The notes under the pieces are model-generated. The model had not been told where the DNA came from. It searched no databases and was given only the letters and a program-made list of their open reading frames with translations. 64,000 nt of DNA from Aphanomyces cochlioides (taxonomy: Eukaryota > Oomycota > Saprolegniomycetes > Saprolegniales > Verrucalvaceae), in the NCBI GenBank assembly GCA_019828595.1, contig JAHQRK010000008.1, positions 2,814,151-2,878,150 on the forward strand, given 5' to 3'. Position 1 is the stretch's first letter, and each line of letters starts with the position of its first letter. This document shows positions 9,912-19,053 of the stretch, piece after piece. Position numbers and translations under genes: made by a program.

Positions 9912-11372
9912 TCCACATGCGCTCCACATTGTTGGAGGAGATTTCAACTGCACTCTCAACAAAGATTTGGATTCGTTGAGACCCAGTACCTCCACCATGG
10001 CCGGCACCCTTCAACTGGAACAATGGATGCACAGTTTGTCTCTGGTGGATCTGTTTCGTCGTCAAAACCCCGTGGCACGAGCCTTCACAAGTCCCACACT
10101 CACCAACCGACTCGACTACATCTTTTGTTCGTCCACCTTGGCGGGTCTTTGTCATTGGAAGGCGACGCACATGCCACACGTTCCACAGGCTGACCACGTG
10201 GCTTGTCGTATCATCACAAAGCGTCAAACATTGCGCCATGGCTCTGGATCATGGAAAGCTCCAACTTGGCTACTTCGTCTACCACGAGCGGCCGAGATTG
10301 TTCATGGATGTCTGGATCGATTTTTGGACAAGTCTCCAACATTCCACAATATCTCCAAGGCCTACGACATACTGGTCAATGATATCCGCTCCCAACTCAA
10401 AGAATTCCATTCTCAACGATTGGAGAAACAACGTCTGCCGTTGAAGAAGTTAGCTGTCGAGATCGCTTCGCTTTTGCAAGTCCCCAACATGCGTCAAGAT
10501 GCAGTGCTGGTGGATCGAGTGCGAGACCTTCAAAAGCAAATTCACGAGCTGCAAGATCGAGACAAGCAGTTTCGTCAAGACCAGGCGTTCCAACTTCACT
10601 TGTACAAAGCAGAGCGCTCGTCCAAGTTCCACTTCATGTCCCCTGTCCCTACCCCCTTGAAGAAGACAGTCTTCAAAGAGTTGGTGGATGTCAATGGAAA
10701 TGTTGTCTCCAATCAACAAGGCATGTCTGACGTCCTGGTCGACTACTACAAGGACTTGTTTGCAGCTCCCGAGGTGCAGCGATCTGGAGACGAAGTGTCG
10801 TCATTTCTGACCCCATTGACTCGACACAAGCAACTGCCAGAGCAAGCCCAGAAAGAGCTGTCGGCTCCCTTGCGTGCCAACGAGTTCTATCATGCTATTC
10901 GACACAGCAGTTCGAACTCAGCGCCAGGTCCCAACGCTCTGCCATTCGAAGTCCTCAAACTTGCACCTCACAAGTGGTCGTTGGTATTGGAGCTGCTATT
11001 CACACACCAGCTCCATTCTCACCCTCGCTTGACTCCCATGCAACTTGTCAGTACGCTGGTGTTGCTGCACAAGAAAGGCCCCAAGTCACAGGCCAAGAAC
11101 TATCGGCCCATTAGCCTACTCAACACGGATGTGAAAATCCTGACGAGTATTCTGGCTTATCGACTCCAGCGCCACATTCGACACATCATCCACCCGGACC
11201 AGCAAGGCTTTATCCGTCGAAGCAATATCCAAACCAATATTGCACGACTGGATGACATGCTGCACCACATCAAACTACACAGTCCGTCCTCGATGGTGGC
11301 ACTGCTTGACTTTGAGAAAGCTTTTGATCGCGTGGACCACGCGTACTTGCTCCGCGTCCTCCGTCACTATGG
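9912..11372 (+). pseudogene. ORF2 middle part, aa 160-647 (E2)
   Basis: Continues the ORF2 interrupted by E3. Contains the second half of the endonuclease (GGDFN with D170/N172, NRLDYIF with D228, QADH with H255), the coiled-coil linker and the first half of the RT up to RHYG, including LLDFEKAFD. It is the expected length with no indel. It stops at 11370-11372 where the minus-strand 3' end of E4 begins; GG at 11371-11372 is common to both. Confidence 0.85.
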
Positions 11373-11518
11373 TTAAATGAGTTGTATTAACCTTATTTTT
11401 GAGCAAAGGCCCTAATGACTTACTAATTTGCCTCGTACTGTATAAATAGAACTTGGAAAACAGAATATGGCAAAGTGGTCATTGAACAGGAGATGAAGTG
11501 AGTGAGCCGTTAGCTCAC

Positions 11519-13962
11519 TCATGAAACGACGCTGTCAGGAATGGCGTGTTGACGTAACCAGGGGTCCGAAGATAGATGCTTGAGCACATTGAATACCTTG
11601 GTGTATCCCTTCTTGAGAGGGAGATCAACCAGGAGCTGTTGTAGATGTAGCTTGATCAAAGAGGCAGCATGAATGGCAACTTCCATCGGACTCTTCGCTG
11701 TGAGGTCGGGTCGAAAGGTGCGATCGGCACGTTGGAGCCATATTTGATAATACACGCAGGCTCGGACAATCGGCCAGATCTTCAGATAGCCACGGATGTA
11801 GTATCCATCGGACGGCTGGGGCGTCTCGTAGAACATTTCCAGACACGTGGACGGAAAGGAACACTCGAGCAGTCGCTGGATCGCCTTGAAGAAATACCAA
11901 ACAGATTGACCATATCCACAAGAGAACAGGAAATGCTCGTACGTCTCATTGACACGACAGAAGACACACGTCGGCTTGGGGTCTTGGTACTGAAACAGAT
12001 ATTGCATGGCGTTGGCGCGGAGAAGGGTCTTGAAAATGAACTCTCCATATCGAGGGAGGATGTGGTCGGGTTGGAGGAAGGCGGCAAGTTGGGTAAGGCG
12101 CTTGGGGTCTTCGTAAAAGTTGGATGGCAGGTTGAGATGCTTGGTAGGAAGAATGGACGAGCTGGCAGCTGGAGAAGCTCTGATCTTAGCCGATTTCGAA
12201 GTCGCAAACGCCAACAAGATCGGACTCGAGTCAGGGTGAATCATCCAGTGCCATTCCATCCATTCAGAGCTTGGCGTCGGCAAGTGGAACACGGGAGCAT
12301 CCTCTTCAGAAACAATCTCAAACAATCGTGATAACTTGGTCACCAAGATTGAGATCCATTGTTTCGTTGGAGGGACAAAATTGGCTTGGCGGCAGGCACG
12401 GTTGATTTTGTCGAACAAGATCGAAGCTGGCCAAACTCGCTGACACGGAGTCAACAAATGCGACAACTTCGTGATGTGAAGCGAAGCCAATACATTGGCT
12501 TGGTCTTGCGTCGATGTAGAGCACTGATCGTATAGGTCTTCGAGTCCAGGCAGATACGAGTTGTGCCAAAGGGGAACATCCAAAGATGAGATGTGATTTG
12601 GACAGCCGTACGGAGTCCAGCGAGATTCAAACCAGCTACTCAATAAGGCTTTCCACATTGGAGTGATATTGGGATTCTTGTACAGTTGTCTGATGAATGC
12701 AGAAGAGCCACTTGCCAAGAGGAGATCTCGGGGGGAACCCCATGGATGAAAAGCCTTCTCGAGGAGAGTATAGCCCGGCGTAATCCAGGCGGACATGGCA
12801 GACTTGCGGGGTGGGGTGGTGATGGCTTGAATGCATCTGATCATGACAGAGCGGTTGTGTTGTTGCCATAAAGCAAGTGCATGGTGCAGGCCTAAGCCAC
12901 CGGACTTCTTCGGCATGAATAGGATCTCCTTTTTGATCAAACGGAGGCCATGGACAGAGGAGGATGGGTTGATTTCTTCACCATGCATAAATTGAAGCAT
13001 GGCCTTGTCGATCTTTTTGGCCAGGTCTTTGTCGGCAGGGACAAAAGCCAGTTGGTACCATAACACAGGCAGACATATGCTGTGCAGGATAGTGACTTTT
13101 CCGGCCATGGTTCGAGCCTTGTAGAGCCACAAAGACAAGCGAGCCACAAACTTCTCAAACACGTAATTGAAACGTGCCAATGGAGAAAGATTGGGCGCAA
13201 CCAAGATACCAAGAGCCTTCACGGGACTGTCGGAAGTAACTTGTAGTGAGGCAAGGTTCCCATTCAACTGGCTGTAGGTCAGAATTTGGGTCTTGTCTAC
13301 GTTGAGTCGGAAACCAGACTTGTCGCAAAAGGTTTGAACCAATGCAAGCTGCCGGTGGAGGCACGTCTCATTTGCCGCATAGAGTTGCGAGTCGTCGGCA
13401 AAGTAACTCCCAGTGTGGTAGCGATCCCCACACTTGATGCCATAGTTGGAGTGTTGCCGTAGGAGTTGGCACATCGGTTCCAAAGCGATCACAAACAGAA
13501 GTGGCGACATTGGATCACCTTGCAACACACCGCGTGAGATGTGAACTGGCTTGGACAAGAAGCCGTTCACCAAGATGCGAGACTTGCGGCCCGAGTACAG
13601 TACGCGAACCATGTCAACAAAGGTTTCGGGAAAGCCATAGTGACGGAGGACGCGGAGCAAGTACGCGTGGTCCACGCGATCAAAAGCTTTCTCAAAGTCA
13701 AGCAGTGCCACCATCGAGGACGGACTGTGTAGTTTGATGTGGTGCAGCATGTCATCCAGTCGTGCAATATTGGTTTGGATATTGCTTCGACGGATAAAGC
13801 CTTGCTGGTCCGGGTGGATGATGTGTCGAATGTGGCGCTGAAGTCGATAAGCCAGAATACTCGTCAGGATTTTCACATCCGTGTTGAGTAGGCTAATGGG
13901 CCGATAGTTCTTGGCTTGTGACTTGGGGCCTTTCTTGTGCAGCAACACCAGCGTACTGACAA
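11519..13962 (-). pseudogene. ORF2 aa 538-1351, RT and zinc finger (E4)
   Basis: Open from the E5 insertion point down to the TGA (complement of 11519-11521). Carries the complete RT core with the FADD box and the zf-RVT finger. One unusual change: the GDPLSP motif reads GDPMSP (L689M); all other copies covering this site have L. The upstream part of the same ORF is at 17075-17882, beyond E5. Confidence 0.85.
13948..13962 (+). repeat. Target-site duplication of E5, left copy
   Basis: CCAGCGTACTGACAA, 15 bp (16 with the preceding A), identical to 17060-17074. The duplicated stretch is part of the RT region of E4, read on the minus strand. Confidence 0.9.
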
Positions 13963-16914
13963 CAAATTCACGAGCTGCAAGATCGAGACAAGCAGTTTCG
14001 TCAAGACCAGGCGTTCCAACTTCACTTGTACAAAGCAGAGCGCTCGTCCAAGTTCCACTTCATGTCCCCTGTCCCTACCCCCTTGAAGAAGACAGTCTTC
14101 AAAGAGTTGGTGGATGTCAATGGAAATGTTGTCTCCAATCAACAAGGCATGTCTGACGTCCTGGTCGACTACTACAAGGACTTGTTTGCAGCTCCCGAGG
14201 TGCAGCGATCTGGAGACGAAGTGTCGTCATTTCTGACCCCATTGACTCGACACAAGCAACTGCCAGAGCAAGCCCAGAAAGAGCTGTCGGCTCCCTTGCG
14301 CGCCAACGAGTTCTATCATGCTATTCGACACAGCAGTTCGAACTCAGCGCCAGGTCCCAACGCTCTGCCATTCGAAGTCCTCAAACTTGCACCTCACAAG
14401 TGGTCGTTGGTATTGGAGCTGCTATTCACACACCAGCTCCATTCTCACCCTCGCTTGACTCCCATGCAACTTGTCAGTACGCTGGTGTTGCTGCACAAGA
14501 AAGGCCCCAAGTCACAGGCCAAGAACTATCGGCCCATTAGCCTACTCAACACGGATGTGAAAATCCTGACGAGTATTCTGGCTTATCGACTCCAGCGCCA
14601 CATTCGACACATCATCCACCCGGACCAGCAAGGCTTTATCCGTCGAAGCAATATCCAAACCAATATTGCACGACTGGATGACATGCTGCACCACATCAAA
14701 CTACACAGTCCGTCCTCGATGGTGGCACTGCTTGACTTTGAGAAAGCTTTTGATCGCGTGGACCACGCGTACTTGCTCCGCGTCCTCCGTCACTATGGCT
14801 TTCCCGAAACCTTTGTTGACATGGTTCGCGTACTGTACTCGGGCCGCAAGTCTCGCATCTTGGTGAACGGCTTCTTGTCCAAGCCAGTTCACATCTCACG
14901 CGGTGTGTTGCAAGGTGATCCACTGTCGCCACTTCTGTTTGTGATCGCTTTGGAACCGATGTGCCAACTCCTACGGCAACACTCCAACTATGGCATCAAG
15001 TGTGGGGATCGCTACCACACTGGGAGTTACTTTGCCGACGACTCGCAACTCTATGCTGCAAATGAGACGTGCCTCCACCGGCAGCTTGCATTGGTTCAAA
15101 CCTTTTGCGACAAGTCTGGTTTCCGACTCAACGTAGACAAGACCCAAATTCTGACCTACAGCCAGTTGAATGGGAACCTTGCCTCACTACAAGTTACTTC
15201 CGACAGTCCCGTGAAGGCTCTTGGTATCTTGGTTGCGCCCAATCTTTCTCCATTGGCACGTTTCAATTACGTGTTTGAGAAGTTTGTGGCTCGCTTGTCT
15301 TTGTGGCTCTACAAGGCTCGAACCATGGCCGGAAAAGTCACTATCCTGCACAGCATATGTCTGCCTGTGTTATGGTACCAACTGGCTTTTGTCCCTGCCG
15401 ACAAAGACCTGGCCAAAAAGATCGACAAGGCCATGCTTCAATTTATGCATGGTGAAGAAATCAACCCATCCTCCTCTGTCCATGGCCTCCGTTTGATCAA
15501 AAAGGAGATCATATTCATGCCGAAGAAGTCCGGTGGCTTAGGCCTGCACCATGCACTTGCTTTATGGCAACAACACAACCGCTCTGTCATGATCAGATGC
15601 ATTCAAGCCATCACCACCCCACCCCGCAAGTCTGCCATGTCCGCCTGGATTACGCCGGGCTATACTCTCCTCGAGAAGGCTTTTCATCCATGGGGTTCCC
15701 CCCGAGATCTCCTCTTGGCGAATGGCTCTTCTGCATTCATCAGACAACTGTACAAGAATCCCAATATCACTCCAATGTGGAAAGCCTTATTGAGTAGCTG
15801 GTTTGAATCCCGCTGGACTCCGTACGGCTGTCCAAATCACATCTCATCTTTGGATGTTCCCCTTTGGCACAACTCGTATCTGCCTGGACTCGAAGACCTA
15901 TACGATCAGTGCTCTACATCGACGCAAGACCAAGCCAATGTATTGGCTTCGCTTCACATCACGAAGTTGTCGCATTTGTTGACTCCGTGTCAGCGAGTTT
16001 GGCCAGCTTCGATCTTGTTCGACAAAATCAACCGTGCCTGCCGCCAAGCCAATTTTGTCCCTCCAACGAAACAATGGATCTCAATCTTGGTGACCAAGTT
16101 ATCACGATTGTTTGAGATTGTTTCTGAAGAGGATGCTCCCGTGTTCCACTTGCCGACGCCAAGCTCTGAATGGATGGAATGGCACTGGATAATTCACCCT
16201 GACTCGAGTCCAATCTTGTTGGCGCTTGCGACTTCGAAATCGGCTAAGATCAGAGCTTCTCCAGCTGCCAGCTCGTCCATTCTTCCTACCAAGCATCTCA
16301 ACCTGCCATCCAACTTTTACGAAGACCCCAAGCGCCTTACCCAACTTGCCGCCTTCCTCCAACCCGACCACATTCTCCCTCGATATGGAGAGTTCATTTT
16401 CAAGACCCTTCTCCGCGCCAACGCCATGCAATATCTGTTTCAGTACCAAGACCCCAAGCCGACGTGTGTCTTCTGTCGTGTCAATGAGACGTACGAGCAT
16501 TTCCTGTTCTCTTGTGGATATGGTCAATCTGTTTGGTATTCCTTCAAGACAATCCAGCGACTGCTCGAGTGTTCCTTTCCGTCGACTTGTCTGGAAATGT
16601 TCTACGAGACGCCCAAGCCGTCCGATGGATACTACATCCGTGGCTATCTGAAGATCTGGCCGATTGTCCGAGCCTGCGTGTATTATCAAATATGGCTCCA
16701 ACGTGCCGATCGCACCTTTCGACCCGACCTCACAGCGAAGAGTCCGATGGAAGTTGCCATTCATGCTGCCTCTTTGATCAAGCTACATCTACAACAGCTC
16801 CTGGTTGATCTCCCTCTCAAGAAGGGATACACCAAGGTATTCAATGTGCTCAAGCATCTATCTTCGGACCCCTGGTTACGTCAACACGCCATTCCTGACA
16901 GTGTCGTTTCATGA
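13963..16914 (+). CDS. ORF2 aa 369-1351, uninterrupted RT and zinc finger (E5)
   Basis: 983 codons from the coiled-coil linker (QIHELQ) to the TGA at 16912-16914, exactly the expected length with no indel. It keeps LLDFEKAFD, GDPLSP, the FADD active site (D727 and D728 at 15037-15042) and the finger C1203/C1206/H1214/C1219. The endonuclease is missing because of 5' truncation, and no normal start remains. If transcribed it could give an RT without nicking activity; more likely it is a dead remnant in good condition. Confidence 0.8.
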   Translation, partial: QIHELQDRDKQFRQDQAFQLHLYKAERSSKFHFMSPVPTPLKKTVFKELVDVNGNVVSNQQGMSDVLVDYYKDLFAAPEVQRSGDEVSSFLTPLTRHKQLPEQAQKELSAPLRANEFYHAIRHSSSNSAPGPNALPFEVLKLAPHKWSLVLELLFTHQLHSHPRLTPMQLVSTLVLLHKKGPKSQAKNYRPISLLNTDVKILTSILAYRLQRHIRHIIHPDQQGFIRRSNIQTNIARLDDMLHHIKLHSPSSMVALLDFEKAFDRVDHAYLLRVLRHYGFPETFVDMVRVLYSGRKSRILVNGFLSKPVHISRGVLQGDPLSPLLFVIALEPMCQLLRQHSNYGIKCGDRYHTGSYFADDSQLYAANETCLHRQLALVQTFCDKSGFRLNVDKTQILTYSQLNGNLASLQVTSDSPVKALGILVAPNLSPLARFNYVFEKFVARLSLWLYKARTMAGKVTILHSICLPVLWYQLAFVPADKDLAKKIDKAMLQFMHGEEINPSSSVHGLRLIKKEIIFMPKKSGGLGLHHALALWQQHNRSVMIRCIQAITTPPRKSAMSAWITPGYTLLEKAFHPWGSPRDLLLANGSSAFIRQLYKNPNITPMWKALLSSWFESRWTPYGCPNHISSLDVPLWHNSYLPGLEDLYDQCSTSTQDQANVLASLHITKLSHLLTPCQRVWPASILFDKINRACRQANFVPPTKQWISILVTKLSRLFEIVSEEDAPVFHLPTPSSEWMEWHWIIHPDSSPILLALATSKSAKIRASPAASSSILPTKHLNLPSNFYEDPKRLTQLAAFLQPDHILPRYGEFIFKTLLRANAMQYLFQYQDPKPTCVFCRVNETYEHFLFSCGYGQSVWYSFKTIQRLLECSFPSTCLEMFYETPKPSDGYYIRGYLKIWPIVRACVYYQIWLQRADRTFRPDLTAKSPMEVAIHAASLIKLHLQQLLVDLPLKKGYTKVFNVLKHLSSDPWLRQHAIPDSVVS

Positions 16915-16931
16915 GTGAGCTGACGGCTCAC
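16915..16931 (+). other. Hairpin after the ORF2 stop (E5)
   Basis: GTGAGC, loop TGACG, GCTCAC. The outer three base pairs seen in E3 are lost because CTCAC is shortened to CAC, but the inner six are kept. Confidence 0.55.
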
Positions 16932-16993
16932 CACTTCATCTCCTGTTCAATGACCACTTTGCCATATTCTGTTTTCCAAGTTCTATTTATACA

Positions 16994-17014
16994 GTACGAG
17001 GCAAATTAGTAAGT
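16994..17014 (+). other. 3' UTR segment complementary to the element 5' end (E5)
   Basis: This 21-nt segment matches the reverse complement of the first 21 nt of the element at 19 positions (compare 29637-29657, the 5' end of E7 on the plus strand). The first 14 positions, GTACGAGGCAAATT, match without a break. It lies about 47 nt before the 3' end in every copy and could let the RNA ends pair. Confidence 0.6.
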
Positions 17015-17039
17015 CATTAGGGCCTTTGCTCAAAAATAA

Positions 17040-17061
17040 GGTTAATACAACTCATTTAACC
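17040..17061 (+). other. Terminal 3' hairpin (E5)
   Basis: GGTTAA and TTAACC around a 10-nt loop. Here the target context supplies ACC, so three bases rather than two are ambiguous between element and target. Confidence 0.5.
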
Positions 17062-17074
17062 AGCGTACTGACAA
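17060..17074 (+). repeat. Target-site duplication of E5, right copy
   Basis: Second copy of the 15 bp at 13948-13962, after which the minus-strand ORF2 of E4 resumes. Confidence 0.9.
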
Positions 17075-17882
17075 GTTGCATGGGAGTCAAGCGAGGGTGA
17101 GAATGGAGCTGGTGTGTGAATAGCAGCTCCAATACCAACGACCACTTGTGAGGTGCAAGTTTGAGGACTTCGAATGGCAGAGCGTTGGGACCTGGCGCTG
17201 AGTTCGAACTGCTGTGTCGAATAGCATGATAGAACTCGTTGGCACGCAAGGGAGCCGACAGCTCTTTCTGGGCTTGCTCTGGCAGTTGTTTGTGTCGAGT
17301 CAATGGGGTCAGAAATGACGACACTTCGTCTCCAGATCGCTGCACCTCGGGAGCTGCAAACAAGTCCTTGTAGTAGTCGACCAGGACGTCAGACATGCCT
17401 TGTTGATTGGAGACAACATTTCCATTGACATCCACCAACTCTTTGAAGACTGTCTTCTTCAAGGGGGTAGGGACAGGGGACATGAAGTGGAACTTGGACG
17501 AGCGCTCTGCTTTGTACAAGTGAAGTTGGAACGCCTGGCCTTGACGAAACTGCTTGTCTCGATCTTGCAGCTCGTGAATTTGCTTTTGAAGGTCTCGCAC
17601 TCGATCCACCAGCACTGCATCTTGACGCATGTTGGGGACTTGCAAAAGCGAAGCGATCTCGACAGCTAACTTCTTCAACGGCAGACGTTGTTTCTCCAAT
17701 CGTTGAGAATGGAATTCTTTGAGTTGGGAGCGGATATCATTGACCAGCATGTCGTAGGCCTTGGAGATATTGTGGAATGATGGAGACTTGTCCAAAAATC
17801 GATCCAGACATCCATGAACAATCTCGGCCGCTCGTGGTAGACGAAGTAGCCAAGTTGGAGCTTTCCATGATCCAGAGCCATG
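17075..17882 (-). pseudogene. ORF2 aa 269-537, linker and start of RT (E4)
   Basis: Open minus-strand fragment continuing E4 beyond E5. It has the end of the endonuclease domain, the coiled-coil linker (DLQKQIHELQDRDKQFRQ-type heptads) and the APGPNALPFEVLK region at the front of the RT. It ends at nt 805 where sense-strand E2 sequence begins at 17883. Confidence 0.82.
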
Positions 17883-18867
17883 CCAAGCCAATGTATTGGC
17901 TTCGCTTCACATCACGAAGTTGTCGCATTTGTTGACTCCGTGTCAGCGAGTTTGGCCAGCTTCGATCTTGTTCGACAAAATCAACCGTGCCTGCCGCCAA
18001 GCCAATTTTGTCCCTCCAACGAAACAATGGATCTCAATCTTGGTGACCAAGTTATCACGATTGTTTGAGATTGTTTCTGAAGAGGATGCTCCCGTGTTCC
18101 ACTTGCCGACGCCAAGCTCTGAATGGATGGAATGGCACTGGATAATTCACCCTGACTCGAGTCCGATCTTGTTGGCGTTTGCGACTTCGAAATCGGCTAA
18201 GATCAGAGCTTCTCCAGCTGCCAGCTCGTCCATTCTTCCTACCAAGCATCTCAACCTGCCATCCAACTTTTACGAAGACCCCAAGCGCCTTACCCAACTT
18301 GCCGCCTTCCTCCAACCCGACCACATTCTCCCTCGATATGGAGAGTTCATTTTCAAGACCCTTCTCCGCGCCAACGCCATGCAATATCTGTTTCAGTACC
18401 AAGACCCCAAGCCGACGTGTGTCTTCTGTCGTGTCAATGAGACGTACGAGCATTTCCTGTTCTCTTGTGGATATGGTCAATCTGTTTGGTATTTCTTCAA
18501 GGCGATCCAGCGACTGCTCGAGTGTTCCTTTCCGTCCACGTGTCTGGAAATGTTCTACGAGACGCCCCAGCCGTCCGATGGATACTACATCCGTGGCTAT
18601 CTGAAGATCTGGCCGATTGTCCGAGCCTGCGTGTATTATCAAATATGGCTCCAACGTGCCGATCGCACCTTTCGACCCGACCTCACAGCGAAGAGTCCGA
18701 TGGAAGTTGCCATTCATGCTGCCTCTTTGATCAAGCTACATCTACAACAGCTCCTGGTTGATCTCCCTCTCAAGAAGGGATACACCAAGGTATTCAATGT
18801 GCTCAAGCATCTATCTTCGGATCCCTGGTTACGTCAACACATCATTCCTAACAGCGTCGTTTCATGA
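17883..18867 (+). pseudogene. ORF2 C-terminal part, aa 1025-1351 (E2)
   Basis: From nt 3072 to the TGA at 18865-18867, exactly the expected length. It includes the zf-RVT finger. Its 3' UTR leads directly into E6. I assign it to E2 because only E2 has a sense-strand ORF2 waiting to be continued here. It could instead be a separate 5'-truncated insertion. Confidence 0.7.
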
Positions 18868-19015
18868 GTGAGCATGACGGCTCACCACTTCGTCTCCTGT
18901 TCAATGACCACTTTGCCATATTCTGTTTTCCAAGTTCTATTTATACAGTACGAGGCAAATTAGTAAGTCATTAGGGCCTTTGCTCAAAAATAAGGTTAAT
19001 ACAACTCATTTAACC
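18868..19015 (+). other. 3' UTR of E2
   Basis: Contains the stop-proximal hairpin with loop ATGACG, a TATA-like stretch CTATTTATAC (about 18938-18947), the 5'-complementary segment and the terminal stem-loop. Because E2 sits in the 5' UTR of E6, this 3' UTR is now only 38 nt upstream of the E6 ORF1 start. Confidence 0.7.
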
Positions 19016-19053
19016 CTCAAGTCAAGAAGTTATCAAGTGCCGCCGCGCTCAAA

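Larger units (their letters stand above)
13963..17061 (+). mobile_element. LINE copy E5, 5'-truncated
   Basis: Insertion into E4 in the opposite orientation, with 5' truncation at ORF2 nt 1105 and a complete 3' UTR. Flanked by a 15-bp target duplication. The first base of the insertion (C) and the base after the right repeat (G) differ, so the boundary is sharp. Confidence 0.92.
11371..17882 (-). mobile_element. LINE copy E4, 5'-truncated, split by E5
   Basis: Minus-strand element made of 11371-13962 and 17060-17882. It has a full 3' end (GGTTAAATGAG at 11371 on the plus strand) and runs up to ORF2 nt 805. The two halves are joined by the 15-bp duplication around E5. No target duplication is seen for E4 itself: its left flank is E2 nt 1940 and its right flank is E2 nt 3072. 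Either insertion deleted 1,131 nt of target, or a later deletion removed the 5' part of E4 together with adjoining E2 sequence. Confidence 0.83.
5575..19015 (+). mobile_element. LINE copy E2, sense arm, interrupted by E3, E4 and E5
   Basis: Sense-strand pieces belonging to one element: 5575-8143 (pos 1089-3657), 9912-11372 (ORF2 nt 480-1940) and 17883-19015 (ORF2 nt 3072 to the 3' end). E3 separates the first two pieces with a 14-bp target duplication. E4 (carrying E5) separates the second and third, and 1,131 nt of ORF2 are missing there. The 3' end abuts CTCAAGTCAAG, the 5' UTR of E6, so E2 is inferred to sit inside the 5' UTR of E6. The 3' UTR loop is the ATGACG variant, as in E10. Confidence 0.78.
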
